Source: Yersinia ruckeri ATCC 29473
GTDB taxonomy: Bacteria > Pseudomonadota > Gammaproteobacteria > Enterobacterales > Enterobacteriaceae
Assembly (NCBI RefSeq): GCF_000754815.1
Contig: NZ_KN150747.1
Span: 281,647 to 345,646, forward strand
Direction: 5' to 3'
DNA: 64,000 bases
The notes beneath the pieces are model-generated. The model saw only the letters and a list, made by a program, of their open reading frames with translations. It was not told the DNA's origin and ran no database searches. The position numbers were made by a program, and so were the translations under genes. How positions within the stretch are numbered: the first letter of the stretch is position 1; every line of letters starts with the position of its first letter. Positions 32,115 through 41,483 of this stretch are shown here, piece after piece.

Positions 32115-34657
32115 TAGTTAGCCTCCTGTTCAAGTATCCGTACCGGAATGCGCTCATCAGGGCGCGCTGGGCGATGTTGTTCTCGCTCGCTGACTACCTG
32201 AACACTCGGGTCACGTAATGGACTGTTAATAAAGTGGGCGAAACGAAGCTGTGCGGCAGGATTTTCGACGGTAGCTTTCCATTCGCAGATGACGATTTCA
32301 CGCAGGCGGGCAATTTCGGCTTCAAGTTGGTCATTAATGCCCAGTTTGTCGTCGATAATCACGGCGCGCAGATAATTGATACCGCCTTCCAGGCTTTCCA
32401 GCCATACCGAGGTGCGCTGTAGTTTGTCGGCAGTGCGGATGTAAAACATCATGAAACGATCCAGATAGCGCATTAAGGTTGCTTCATCAAGATCGGCCGC
32501 TAGCAGATCGGCATGGCGAGGTTTCATTCCGCCGTTCCCACAGACATACAGGTTCCAGCCGTTCTCTGTGGCGATGATACCGACATCTTTGCCTTGGGCT
32601 TCGGCACATTCGCGGGTACAACCGGAAACACCGAACTTCATTTTGTGCGGCGTGCGGATGCCTTTATAGCGGTGTTCCAGTGAAACGCCGAAGCCGACAC
32701 TGTCACCTACGCCAAAGCGGCACCAAGTACTGCCAACACAGGTTTTGGCCATACGCAGGGCTTTGGCATAAGCGTGGCCAGTTTCAAAGCCCGCTTCGAT
32801 TAACTTCGCCCAAATGGCGGGTAAATCGTCTTTCTGTGCGCCGAACAAGCCGATACGTTGTGAACCAGTGATTTTGGTGTACAGATTATATTCCCGACCT
32901 ATCTTGCCGATGGCAACCAGACCCTCTGGCGTAATTTCACCGCCAGCGGAGCGTGGAATAATTGAGTAGGTGCCGTCTTTCTGGATATTACCGAGGAAGT
33001 TGTCGTTGGTGTCCTGTAACGGCGTGAGTTGCGGTTGCAGGACATAATCATTCCAGCAGGATGCCAGCAACGAGCCGATCGTCGGTTTACAGACTTCACA
33101 ACCGTAGCCTTTGCCGTATTTCGCCAGTAATTCGCCGAAGGATTTAATGCCGTCGACGCGTATCAGGTGGTACAACTCTTGGCGAGAATAGGCGAAGTGT
33201 TCACACAGATGATGGTTGACTTCAATCCCTTGCTTACTTAGCTCGGCATTCAATACTTGCGTGACAAGAGGAATACAGCCGCCACAGCCAGTTCCGGCTT
33301 TGGTGGCTGATTTGATGGCCGCCACGGTGTGACATCCATTATTGACAGCCTGAATAATGTCACCTTTGGTGACATCAAAGCAGGAACAAATTTGTGCCGT
33401 TTCGGGTAATGAATCCACACCGATTGCCGGTTTACTGCCAGCATGAGCCGGTAAAATCAGACTATCTGGATTTTCTGGCAGGGGAATATTATTCAGAGCC
33501 AGTTGCAACAAATTGCCGTAATCGCTGGTATCGCCGACCAACACGGCCCCGAGCAGGGTTTTATTGTCCTGACTGACCACCAAGCGTTTGTAAATCTCTT
33601 TCGTTTCATCGAGATAAACATAGCTGCGGGCACCTTCAGTGCGGCCATGAGCATCGCCGATACCGCCAACGTCAACGCCGAGCAGTTTCAGTTTGGCGCT
33701 CATATCCGCGCCCTGGAAGATATTTTCCCGTTCCAGTAAGTGGTCAACGGCGACCTGCGCCATTTTATAACCAGGCGCGACTAGGCCGAAAGTGCGCTCT
33801 TGCCATGAAGCACATTCGCCGATGGCATAAACGTCGGGATCGGAGGTTTGGCAGTAATCGTTAATGGCAATCCCGCCACGTCGTGCTGTCGCTAGGCCAC
33901 ATTGGTGTGCCAGTTTATCTTGTGGGCGAATACCGGTGGAGAAGACGATAAAGTCTACTTCTAACGAGGTACCGTCGGCGAATACCATAGTTTTACGGCT
34001 GTTTGGACCGGTATGGAGAATTTCCTGAGTATTTTTGCCAGTGTGAACCCGTACGCCCATACGTTCGATTTTCTGACGCAGTTGATCGCCACCCATAGGA
34101 TCAAGCTGCTCGGCCATTAAGACCGGGGCGAACTCGATAACATGGGTTTCAACGCCCAAACTTTTTAGTGCGCCTGCGGCTTCCAGCCCCAGCAGACCAC
34201 CACCAACGACAGCCCCGCGTTTACTGCGGCGGGTACAGGCTTCGATGGCATTCAGGTCTTCAATCGTACGGTAAACAAAGCAATCCTGACCTTCACTGCC
34301 TTTAATCGGTGGAATCCATGGATAGGAGCCGGTAGCCATGATCAGCTTATCGTAATACAGCGTTCTGCCGGTATTGGAGTGGATGACTTTCTCTTTACGG
34401 TTGATGGTGATAGCGCGTTCACCCACCAGTACTTTAATCCCGTGTTTCTCATAAAATCCTTCACGCACCAGAGAAAGTTCTTCGGCGGTATGATGAGAAA
34501 AATACGAAGAGAGATGTACCCGATCATAAGCGATGCGAGGCTCTTCACAGAATACAGTAATGTCGAATGCGTCTTTATCTGCTTTATCCAGTAAATCTTC
34601 AATAAAGCGGTGGCCGACCATGCCGTTGCCGATAACAGCAAGTTTGACTTTGCTCAT
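32114..34657 (-). CDS. nirB: Nitrite reductase (NADH) large subunit
   Basis: 847 residues. An N-terminal FAD and NADH-binding half (VIGNGMVGHRF, GGGLLGLEAAG), a BFD-like [2Fe-2S] segment (CSCFDVTKGD, TGCGGC), and a C-terminal siroheme-[4Fe-4S] half with ferredoxin and siroheme motifs (TCVGSTWCRFG, GVSGCTRECAEAQ). It reduces nitrite to ammonium in the cytoplasm. Promoter sites for FNR and NarL/NarP are positioned exactly as in E. coli. Confidence 0.98.
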   Translation of the reverse strand: MSKVKLAVIGNGMVGHRFIEDLLDKADKDAFDITVFCEEPRIAYDRVHLSSYFSHHTAEELSLVREGFYEKHGIKVLVGERAITINRKEKVIHSNTGRTLYYDKLIMATGSYPWIPPIKGSEGQDCFVYRTIEDLNAIEACTRRSKRGAVVGGGLLGLEAAGALKSLGVETHVIEFAPVLMAEQLDPMGGDQLRQKIERMGVRVHTGKNTQEILHTGPNSRKTMVFADGTSLEVDFIVFSTGIRPQDKLAHQCGLATARRGGIAINDYCQTSDPDVYAIGECASWQERTFGLVAPGYKMAQVAVDHLLERENIFQGADMSAKLKLLGVDVGGIGDAHGRTEGARSYVYLDETKEIYKRLVVSQDNKTLLGAVLVGDTSDYGNLLQLALNNIPLPENPDSLILPAHAGSKPAIGVDSLPETAQICSCFDVTKGDIIQAVNNGCHTVAAIKSATKAGTGCGGCIPLVTQVLNAELSKQGIEVNHHLCEHFAYSRQELYHLIRVDGIKSFGELLAKYGKGYGCEVCKPTIGSLLASCWNDYVLQPQLTPLQDTNDNFLGNIQKDGTYSIIPRSAGGEITPEGLVAIGKIGREYNLYTKITGSQRIGLFGAQKDDLPAIWAKLIEAGFETGHAYAKALRMAKTCVGSTWCRFGVGDSVGFGVSLEHRYKGIRTPHKMKFGVSGCTRECAEAQGKDVGIIATENGWNLYVCGNGGMKPRHADLLAADLDEATLMRYLDRFMMFYIRTADKLQRTSVWLESLEGGINYLRAVIIDDKLGINDQLEAEIARLREIVICEWKATVENPAAQLRFAHFINSPLRDPSVQVVSEREQHRPARPDERIPVRILEQEAN

Positions 34658-34714
34658 TTTTGCCTCAATTTTTAGTTTTCTACGCTTACCTTAATCTCCC
34701 GGAGATCGGGCTTA

Positions 34715-34728
34715 TTGATGTAAATCAA
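34715..34728 (-). promoter_or_regulatory. FNR site of the nirB promoter
   Basis: TTGAT-N4-ATCAA, a perfect FNR consensus. If transcription starts near 34680, where the sequence resembles the E. coli nirB start region (TTAAGGTAAGC as the -10 area), the site is centred at -41.5, the class II activation position. Confidence 0.85.
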
Positions 34729-34741
34729 TTTGCCGCCCATA

Positions 34742-34757
34742 TACCTCTAAGGTGGTA
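34742..34757 (-). promoter_or_regulatory. NarL/NarP 7-2-7 site of the nirB promoter
   Basis: On the minus strand TACCACC-TT-AGAGGTA, two inverted NarL-type heptamers separated by two bases. Centred at about -69.5 from the inferred nirB start, the same place as in E. coli, so nitrate and nitrite control is expected. Confidence 0.7.
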
Positions 34758-34936
34758 GATTTATGATTTATAAGGTTTTTTATAAGTTGAGGATTTCATT
34801 CATCTTTAGCTGAATGGTGTCAGTTGTGTCATTTTTTCGCTCGTGGAATAAAAACGGTCGACCAAGGAAGAGTTCGGTAAGCTAAGAGCAAGGGTGTCTT
34901 TTCGAATAAAAGTTAGCGGGGCAAATAGGGGGCGTT

Positions 34937-36220
34937 ATGGCTGGGCAACAAATACGGATTATTCACAATGTACGGCGGGTCGGATTCACCGGGTTATGGC
35001 TGTTCAGCGTGGCTGAGGGGAAAATTACGGCAATAGAGCCACAGCCGGCCAAGATACCGCAAGGTACCGATGTGTTGGATGGTGAAGGCGGATTAATTCT
35101 GCCAGCATTTATTGAGCCGCATATTCATCTGGATACGACACAAACTGCGGGGCAACCAGCGTGGAATCAATCAGGAACGCTGTTTGAAGGTATTGAGCGC
35201 TGGGCTGAGCGTAAGGCGTTGTTAACCTACGAGGACGTAAAACAGCGTGCCTGGCAGACGCTGAAATGGCAGATAGCCAATGGCATTCAATATGTTCGAA
35301 CCCACGTGGATGTTTCCGATCCGAGCCTGACTGCGCTGAAAGCTATGCTGGAGGTGAAACAGGAAGTCAGTCCGTGGGTGGAAATGCAGATTGTGGCTTT
35401 CCCACAGGAAGGTATTTTGTCTTATCCCAATGGGGAAGCTTTGCTGGAAGAAGCGCTACGTTTGGGGGCTGATGTGGTCGGAGCCATTCCCCATTTCGAG
35501 TTTACGCGAGAATATGGCGTGGAATCTCTACATAAAACTTTCGCACTGGCGCAGAAATATCAGCGGCTGGTGGATGTGCATTGTGATGAAATTGATGATG
35601 AACAATCCCGTTTTATTGAAACCGTTGCCGCATTGGCTCACAAAGAAGGAATGGGCGGACGCGTTACGGCCAGCCATACCACCGCGATGCATTGTTATAA
35701 TGGCGCCTATACTTCTCGCTTATTCCGCTTACTGAAACTCTCTGGTATTAACTTTGTTGCTAATCCGCTGGTAAATATTCACCTACAGGGTCGCTTTGAT
35801 ACTTATCCTAAGCGCCGGGGAATTACGCGGGTGAAAGAGATGCTGGAATCAGGAATTAATGTTTGCTTTGGTCATGATGACGTTTTCGATCCCTGGTATC
35901 CGTTGGGGACGGCCAATATGTTGCAAGTTCTGCATATGGGTCTACATATCTGCCAGTTAATGGGATATGACCAAATTAATGACGGATTGGATTTGATTAC
36001 CGTTAATAGTGCTAAGACTTTAAATTTGAATGGATATGGTTTGGTTGTTGGGCATCAGGCCAACCTGATTATTCTGCCGGCGGAGAATGGTTTCGAAGTA
36101 GTAAGGCGACAGGTGCCGGTGCGTTATTCCGTGCGCGGTGGGCAAATTATCGCGCAGACCAAGCCTGCAGATAGCCGGATATATCTGGCTGATGAAGAGC
36201 GGATTGATTTTCGGCGTTAA
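34937..36220 (+). CDS. codA: Cytosine deaminase
   Basis: 427 residues, very close to E. coli CodA over its length. Amidohydrolase metal ligands are present: PHIHLD (the H-x-H pair), [16 protein letters not shown] and [10 protein letters not shown]. It deaminates cytosine to uracil. In E. coli codA is paired with the permease codB in a distant operon; here there is no codB in the window and the gene stands alone, divergent from nirB. It overlaps nothing and ends in a terminator shared with tsgA. Confidence 0.96.
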   Translation: MAGQQIRIIHNVRRVGFTGLWLFSVAEGKITAIEPQPAKIPQGTDVLDGEGGLILPAFIEPHIHLDTTQTAGQPAWNQSGTLFEGIERWAERKALLTYEDVKQRAWQTLKWQIANGIQYVRTHVDVSDPSLTALKAMLEVKQEVSPWVEMQIVAFPQEGILSYPNGEALLEEALRLGADVVGAIPHFEFTREYGVESLHKTFALAQKYQRLVDVHCDEIDDEQSRFIETVAALAHKEGMGGRVTASHTTAMHCYNGAYTSRLFRLLKLSGINFVANPLVNIHLQGRFDTYPKRRGITRVKEMLESGINVCFGHDDVFDPWYPLGTANMLQVLHMGLHICQLMGYDQINDGLDLITVNSAKTLNLNGYGLVVGHQANLIILPAENGFEVVRRQVPVRYSVRGGQIIAQTKPADSRIYLADEERIDFRR

Positions 36221-36227
36221 AAATAAA

Positions 36228-36259
36228 ATCGCCTTCCCGCCGTATTGGGGGAAGGCGAT
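36228..36259 (-). terminator. Terminator of tsgA, convergent with codA
   Basis: 11 bp stem ATCGCCTTCCC/GGGAAGGCGAT. On the minus strand it is followed by TTTTATTTTT, a good U tract; on the plus strand there is none. Confidence 0.85.
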
Positions 36260-36273
36260 AATCACGACGTCAG

Positions 36274-37458
36274 TTAGCGAGTCACATGGCCGTGGCTGCG
36301 GTGTTTAGTAAAGAAGCCCAGAATCAGACACATCACGAACACCACCAGATACAAACCATTTGCTGTCGCCAGCGCGGCGTGAACGCCTTTTTCTGCCACG
36401 ATAGGGCCGGTTACCACGAAGGTCAGCATGGTGCCCACGGTACCGCAGGTCAGAATAAAGTTAACCAGTTTCGGTGAGGAAACCTTGGTTTGTAGAGAGC
36501 CTAAGGTAATCAGCGTGGTGTAAATTGCGCTGGAAACAAAGCCCAAAGTCAGGATGTAGTAGCTCAGATACTGCGGATTATCTGATGTTACAAACAGGTA
36601 CATTGCACCTGTAGCCAGCGCCGCCAGTACCGTAACGATATGTTGTAAATCAAAGAAGCGCAGAACACCGCTGAATACCCACATACCGATCATGTAAGAA
36701 ATCCAGAAATTACTGACTAACTGGCCTGCTTGGCTAATGTCCATACCGAATGTTTTGGTCGCATATTCAGGAACCCACTGAATAAAGCCCAATTGGCCCA
36801 AGATGTAGCACAATGCGGCGATTGCCAGGAACAACACGCCAATGCCCCACTTTTCTTTAGTCACTGGCTTGCTATCCGTGCTGGCCTTGTGACCCAGCAC
36901 TGGAAATTCGGAGCACAATGTCAGGACGAAAATGGCCAGATACAACAGACCAATACAGGCATAAACCCAGTACCACTCAACGCTACGGGCTAATAGCATC
37001 GCAGCGACAACCGGGAAGATCATACCAGCCATACTGAAGAAAGAATCGGTAAACAGCAGGCGTGAACCACGCTGACGACCTTCATACATATGCGTCACCA
37101 GGAAGGTCCCGATGGACATGGTAATACCGCTGACAACCCCGAGGATAAACATACTCGCGGAGAATACCATCAGGTTATGCCCGACCATCAAGCCGACTAT
37201 GGCAATCAGCATCAGAATAAAACCGAAGATAAGCTGACGCTTCAACGGGATGATTTCCATCAACCAAGCGTTGAGGAAGATAGAGATCAAAATACCGGCG
37301 TTAAGAAAAGTAAAAGTATTACTCATGCTGGCAATAGGCAGATTGAAGTACTCTGCGATATTCCCCATTACCATCCCTGTGACGATAACTAACGCACCGG
37401 TGAGCGCGTAAGAAAAGTAGCTGATCCAGGTGAGCCGAATGCGATTGCTGTTGTTCAT
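36274..37458 (-). CDS. tsgA: MFS protein TsgA
   Basis: 394 residues from the ATG at 37458 ([11 protein letters not shown]); the longer frame lacks a ribosome binding site and E. coli TsgA is 393 residues. Twelve membrane segments, MFS fold. The physiological substrate of TsgA is not established; the name comes from selenite/tellurite-sensitive growth phenotypes. A standalone gene divergent from the copper-receptor unit. Confidence 0.95.
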   Translation of the reverse strand: MNNSNRIRLTWISYFSYALTGALVIVTGMVMGNIAEYFNLPIASMSNTFTFLNAGILISIFLNAWLMEIIPLKRQLIFGFILMLIAIVGLMVGHNLMVFSASMFILGVVSGITMSIGTFLVTHMYEGRQRGSRLLFTDSFFSMAGMIFPVVAAMLLARSVEWYWVYACIGLLYLAIFVLTLCSEFPVLGHKASTDSKPVTKEKWGIGVLFLAIAALCYILGQLGFIQWVPEYATKTFGMDISQAGQLVSNFWISYMIGMWVFSGVLRFFDLQHIVTVLAALATGAMYLFVTSDNPQYLSYYILTLGFVSSAIYTTLITLGSLQTKVSSPKLVNFILTCGTVGTMLTFVVTGPIVAEKGVHAALATANGLYLVVFVMCLILGFFTKHRSHGHVTR

Positions 37459-37839
37459 AGATAAGACCTGCGTGTCAGTAATAAGACGAATTAAGATCAA
37501 AACTGGCGTAGGGCTAAAACGGAACTAAACCTGTTTTCAGCACTAAGGCGGCGAATCCTAGCACAGGCATAGTCCATTTTTGTGACCTATATCTGAATTT
37601 TGGTGCAATCCATGAAAATTATTAATGAAAAATGGCGAGGTATCACAAATAAAATGCATTAATAACCGAACGGAAACCTTATTTTAAGTTAGCTTCCGTA
37701 CTTATTATGGCTCGTTTCAGTACTATTTTTTGCGACGAGAAAACTCAGGGTTGGAATGCTCTGAGGCCATGATATTGAGATTTTTTCATCCAGATAAAGG
37801 GACTGCTCCGGTGAAAATAATAATAGCTTTAGGTTGTCA
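37459..37839 (+). other. Divergent regulatory region tsgA / DUF2946 gene
   Basis: About 380 bases, AT-rich. It must contain the promoters of tsgA and the DUF2946-receptor unit. A stretch at 37613-37635 (ATGAAAATTATTAATGAAAAA) has a loose resemblance to a Fur site but is not convincing. No small gene was recognised. Confidence 0.35.
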
Positions 37840-38295
37840 GTGCGGTTGATTCACCGGCGTTATCAAAGACAGCGATTATCTGCCTGGTTGGGTATGTTCG
37901 CGATATTAATGCTATTTATCGCACCAGTGATTTCCACCTCGCTGGAGAATGCGCGCGGGCCAGATCTATCCACATTGATAATGGATACTGGCACTGAAAG
38001 TATGCCGGTTGCACACACCCATGGTGATATCACCCATTCATCGGTGAAGTCATCAGTGAATCACGCCGGTAATCTGCCGATGATGAACCATGCGGCTTGT
38101 GACTATTGCCAGCTCTTGGTTCATCTCCCATTACTGAATACCGCAGAAAATGCCGATGTTCGCATCACTACGCGATTAGCCGTGGTGGTGGCTGTTTTAT
38201 TTCTTTCCTCGCCAATAATGGCCAAAGATATTTATTCTGAATTACAGCCCCGCGCCCCCCCCCTGCGTTTTATTTCTGAAAACAAAAAAAGATAA
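37840..38295 (+). CDS. DUF2946-like protein upstream of a copper-type TonB receptor
   Basis: About 151 residues from the GTG at 37840, which follows AGG by 6 bases; a TTG at 37834 also opens the frame. One N-terminal membrane segment (GMFAILMLFIAPVIS), a His-rich stretch (HTHGDITHSS), then HAACDYCQLLVH with a C-x2-C, and a second hydrophobic segment near the C-terminus (LAVVVAVLFLSS). That layout matches small DUF2946 proteins, which often sit beside TonB-dependent copper receptors. A copper-handling role is inferred from the neighbour and the His/Cys motifs. Confidence 0.75.
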   Translation: MRLIHRRYQRQRLSAWLGMFAILMLFIAPVISTSLENARGPDLSTLIMDTGTESMPVAHTHGDITHSSVKSSVNHAGNLPMMNHAACDYCQLLVHLPLLNTAENADVRITTRLAVVVAVLFLSSPIMAKDIYSELQPRAPPLRFISENKKR

Positions 38296-38356
38296 CCATA
38301 AATATGATGTGGATAAGTATCACATCGGACGGACTTATATCGTTCCAGGAATAACA

Positions 38357-40369
38357 ATGTCTAACAAATATAACACCTGCAAAAAAACAAAACTGGCCTA
38401 CGCGGTGGCTTCTGCTTGCTCTTTATTTGCTCTCGGTAGCCTGTATGTTTCTGCAGCTCATCACCAACAGGGTGATGCACCAACGAAACTGAATGATGCG
38501 GACGTTATCACCGTGACTGCACCCGCACATTCACCGCTCACACTAACGACCTCGCCTAAAACGCCACGTCAACCCGTACCTGCCAGCGATGGTGCTGATT
38601 ATCTGAAAACCATTCCCGGTTTTTCCCAGATACGTAATGGTGGCACTAATGGTGATGTGGTTTTTCGTGGGATGTTTGGTTCACGACTGAAAATTCTGAC
38701 TGATGGTGCAGAAATTCTCGGTACCTGTGGCTCCCGCATGGATGCGCCGACCTCCTACATTTCGCCGGAAACCTTTGATGTGCTGACGGTGGTAAAAGGC
38801 CCGCAGTCGGTATTGTGGGGATCAGGCGCATCCGCCGGAACCATTTTGTTCGAGCGTGAGCATCCACACTTTACCGAAACCGGTGTGGCTGGAAATGGCA
38901 GCCTGTTGGTTGGCTCCAATGGTCGCTGGGATAAGAATATTGATATCAGCTTGGGTGGTGAGCAGGGTTATGTCCGAGTGATGGGGAATCAATCTCAAGC
39001 GGGGGATTATAAAGACGGTAATGGCGCGCGTGTGCCATCAAAATGGAGTAAATGGAATACTGATGTCGCGGTAGGCTGGACGCCTAATACCGATACGTTA
39101 CTGGAAGTGACTGCGGGGAAAGGCGACGGTGAAGCCCGCTATGCGACCCGTGGTATGGATGGTTCGCAGTTCAAGCGTGACAGCTTGGGTATGCGTTTTG
39201 AACAAAGCAATATCGGTGACGTTCTCGATAAGATCGAAGCCAAAATGTACTACAGCTATGTTAACCACATTATGGATAACAGCACGCTACGTACACCGCC
39301 ACATATGGCAATGTCTGGTAATCCGGATCGCCGTACCATCGGCGCTCGTATGATGGGTACTTGGCTATGGCAAGATGTGAAAATGGAACTCGGTGGCGAT
39401 TGGCAAACGGATACCCACCGGAAAAACAATAAAACTCACTGGAGTAAAAATGCCAGCTTTACCCACTACGGCCTATTCGGTGAGTTAGGCTGGGATTTGG
39501 ATGAACAGAACAAACTGATTACCGGTGCGCGCCTCGATCACCACTCGGTGATCAACTACCGACGAGCGGATCAACCCGAACGCCTAGCCACGTTGCCTGC
39601 TGGCTTTATGCGTCTTGAGCACCATGTAGCGGACATGCCGCTGATGTTCTACGCAGGCGTCGGTCATACCGAGCGTTTCCCCGATTTCTGGGAGCTATTT
39701 TCTCCGACCTTCGGGCCTAACGGTACCACCAGCGCTTTTGATGGGGTAAAAAGTGAGAAAACTACTCAGTTGGATATCGGCGGGCAGTATAACGGCCAGC
39801 AATTCAGCGCTTGGGTTTCGGGTTATGCCGGACGAGTGAATGATTTCATCCTGTTTAAATATGATCCGAAGGATCTGCGTAAAAGTCAGGCTGATAATAT
39901 CAACGCCACTATCATGGGCGGCGAAGCGGGTATCGCTTACGGGTTCAACGATAATTGGAAAACCGATGCCAGCCTGGCGTATGCCCGTGGGCAAAATACC
40001 AGCGATAACCGACCTCTACCGCAAATTTCGCCTCTTGAAGCCCGTTTAGGTCTGACTTACGAAAGTGGTGGCTGGAGCAGCACCGCTTTGTGGCGCTTGG
40101 TCAGTAGCCAACAACGAGTAGCGATCAATGAAGGTAATGTGGTTGGCAAGGACTTTGCCAGCAGCGCAGGGTTCGGTGTTTTATCCGCGAACGTGGCCTA
40201 TAAATTCAATGAACAGGTCAAAGTCAGTTCGGGGATTGATAACCTACTCAACAAGGATTACAGCGAGCACCTTAATCTGGCTGGTAACAGTGGTTTCGGC
40301 TATTCGTCCAATACGCCGGTGAATGAGCCGGGCAGAACAATTTGGGCGAAATTAAACGTCACCTTCTGA
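38357..40369 (+). CDS. TonB-dependent copper-type outer-membrane receptor (OprC/NosA-like)
   Basis: About 670 residues from the ATG at 38357, AGGA 6 bases before; the open frame extends 16 codons further. Signal peptide (LAYAVASACSLFALG...), a TonB box-like VITVTAP near residue 50, a plug domain (FRGMFGSRLKILTDGAEILGTC) and a C-terminal barrel ending in Phe. The plug contains CGSRMDAPTSY, a hallmark of the copper receptor subfamily (OprC/NosA). It likely takes up copper or a copper-binding compound. Forms a unit with the DUF2946 gene, 61 bases upstream. Confidence 0.85.
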   Translation: MSNKYNTCKKTKLAYAVASACSLFALGSLYVSAAHHQQGDAPTKLNDADVITVTAPAHSPLTLTTSPKTPRQPVPASDGADYLKTIPGFSQIRNGGTNGDVVFRGMFGSRLKILTDGAEILGTCGSRMDAPTSYISPETFDVLTVVKGPQSVLWGSGASAGTILFEREHPHFTETGVAGNGSLLVGSNGRWDKNIDISLGGEQGYVRVMGNQSQAGDYKDGNGARVPSKWSKWNTDVAVGWTPNTDTLLEVTAGKGDGEARYATRGMDGSQFKRDSLGMRFEQSNIGDVLDKIEAKMYYSYVNHIMDNSTLRTPPHMAMSGNPDRRTIGARMMGTWLWQDVKMELGGDWQTDTHRKNNKTHWSKNASFTHYGLFGELGWDLDEQNKLITGARLDHHSVINYRRADQPERLATLPAGFMRLEHHVADMPLMFYAGVGHTERFPDFWELFSPTFGPNGTTSAFDGVKSEKTTQLDIGGQYNGQQFSAWVSGYAGRVNDFILFKYDPKDLRKSQADNINATIMGGEAGIAYGFNDNWKTDASLAYARGQNTSDNRPLPQISPLEARLGLTYESGGWSSTALWRLVSSQQRVAINEGNVVGKDFASSAGFGVLSANVAYKFNEQVKVSSGIDNLLNKDYSEHLNLAGNSGFGYSSNTPVNEPGRTIWAKLNVTF

Positions 40370-40386
40370 TTCTGGTCATTTACGTG

Positions 40387-41406
40387 CTAAACAGGGGCGT
40401 GGCAGGTTGAAATCTGCGACGCCTTATTTTCTTGGGGTGGTAATACGGATTCACGCATTATCACCGTTGGCACAAAGCTGACGGCTGGCGTTTGCGGATG
40501 GATCAGCAGGCGGGTGGCAAATTGTGCCATTTCGACGATAGGGAAATGCAGGCTGGTCAGTGCTGGTGAGACAAAAGGCGCGCGCTCGCCACTGTCGTAG
40601 CAAATCAGTGAAATATCTTGTGGCACCTGCAATCGATGTTTGTTGATAGCCAATAGTGCGCCAATCGCCATCTCTTCATTACAACAGTAAATCGCCGTGG
40701 GCCTTACAGATTGTCTGAGTATCTCATCTGCCCGCAGGTAACCACTTTCCAGATCATAAACGCCGCTCAGGCAAGCGACCGGTGTTAAATTCGCCCCAGC
40801 CATGGCATCAAGAAAACCTTGTAAACGTACCCGACGGGATGGCCGATCGGCAGTACCGCTGATGCAGGCAATACGCTGGTGGCCAGCATCAATCAGCACC
40901 TGAGTGGCAATTTGGCTGGCACGTCGGTGATCGAAAGCGACGCAGCGGTTTTCCAAACCGGGCACCAGCCTATCCAACAACACGAAGGAGCGATGACTCG
41001 CCGCCAACTGTCTGAGTCGTTCATCGCTGAGAAAACGTACGTGCAGAATCAATCCATCACAGCGTAAATTGAATAGCCGCTGGATGGCCTGCCATTCTTT
41101 ATCGGCATTGTCACGCCCTTGGGTAACCAACAATTGCTTACCGTGCGATTCCGCTTCGGTTTGCACAAAATCCATCAGCGCACCGAAAAAACCGCCGCGA
41201 TAAGAGGTAGTGACCAAACCGAGGGTATTACTGTGGCTGGAGGCCAATGCACGAGCCGCCGGATTGGGCGTATAACCCAAAACTGCCACCGCTTGCTCGA
41301 CTTTCTCACGCGTTTGGGGTTTCACGTTAGTATCACCGTTGACCACGCGGGAAACCGTAGCACGGGATACCCCGGCTAATACCGCGACGTCTTCCAGTGT
41401 AACCAT
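40387..41406 (-). CDS. LacI-family transcriptional regulator
   Basis: 339 residues. N-terminal helix-turn-helix with the LacI signature (TLEDVAVLAGVSRATVSRVVNGD) followed by the hinge helix (NPAARALASS) and a periplasmic-binding-like sensor domain. It lies downstream of a GH4 phospho-glycosidase gene on the same strand, so it most likely controls that sugar operon. The palindrome at 43161-43174 fits a LacI-type operator. The effector sugar is not identifiable; ascG and celR-type regulators are the closest in organisation. Confidence 0.85.
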   Translation of the reverse strand: MVTLEDVAVLAGVSRATVSRVVNGDTNVKPQTREKVEQAVAVLGYTPNPAARALASSHSNTLGLVTTSYRGGFFGALMDFVQTEAESHGKQLLVTQGRDNADKEWQAIQRLFNLRCDGLILHVRFLSDERLRQLAASHRSFVLLDRLVPGLENRCVAFDHRRASQIATQVLIDAGHQRIACISGTADRPSRRVRLQGFLDAMAGANLTPVACLSGVYDLESGYLRADEILRQSVRPTAIYCCNEEMAIGALLAINKHRLQVPQDISLICYDSGERAPFVSPALTSLHFPIVEMAQFATRLLIHPQTPAVSFVPTVIMRESVLPPQENKASQISTCHAPV

Positions 41407-41483
41407 GTGTTGCTCCTATTTTCTGACAGTCAGCCGCCAGAGTATAAGCACGGCTGACGGAGTGGGTATAAGCACCAAAAATA

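Noticed and set aside
37613-37635. Possible Fur box upstream of the DUF2946 gene
   Set aside because: Only a loose match to the consensus in an AT-rich stretch, where such matches occur by chance.
41429-41475. Stem GTCAGCCG/CGGCTGAC and repeated GTATAAGCAC between the GH4 and lacI-type genes
   Set aside because: Short, with a long loop and no U tract; it may affect the mRNA but does not support a specific call.
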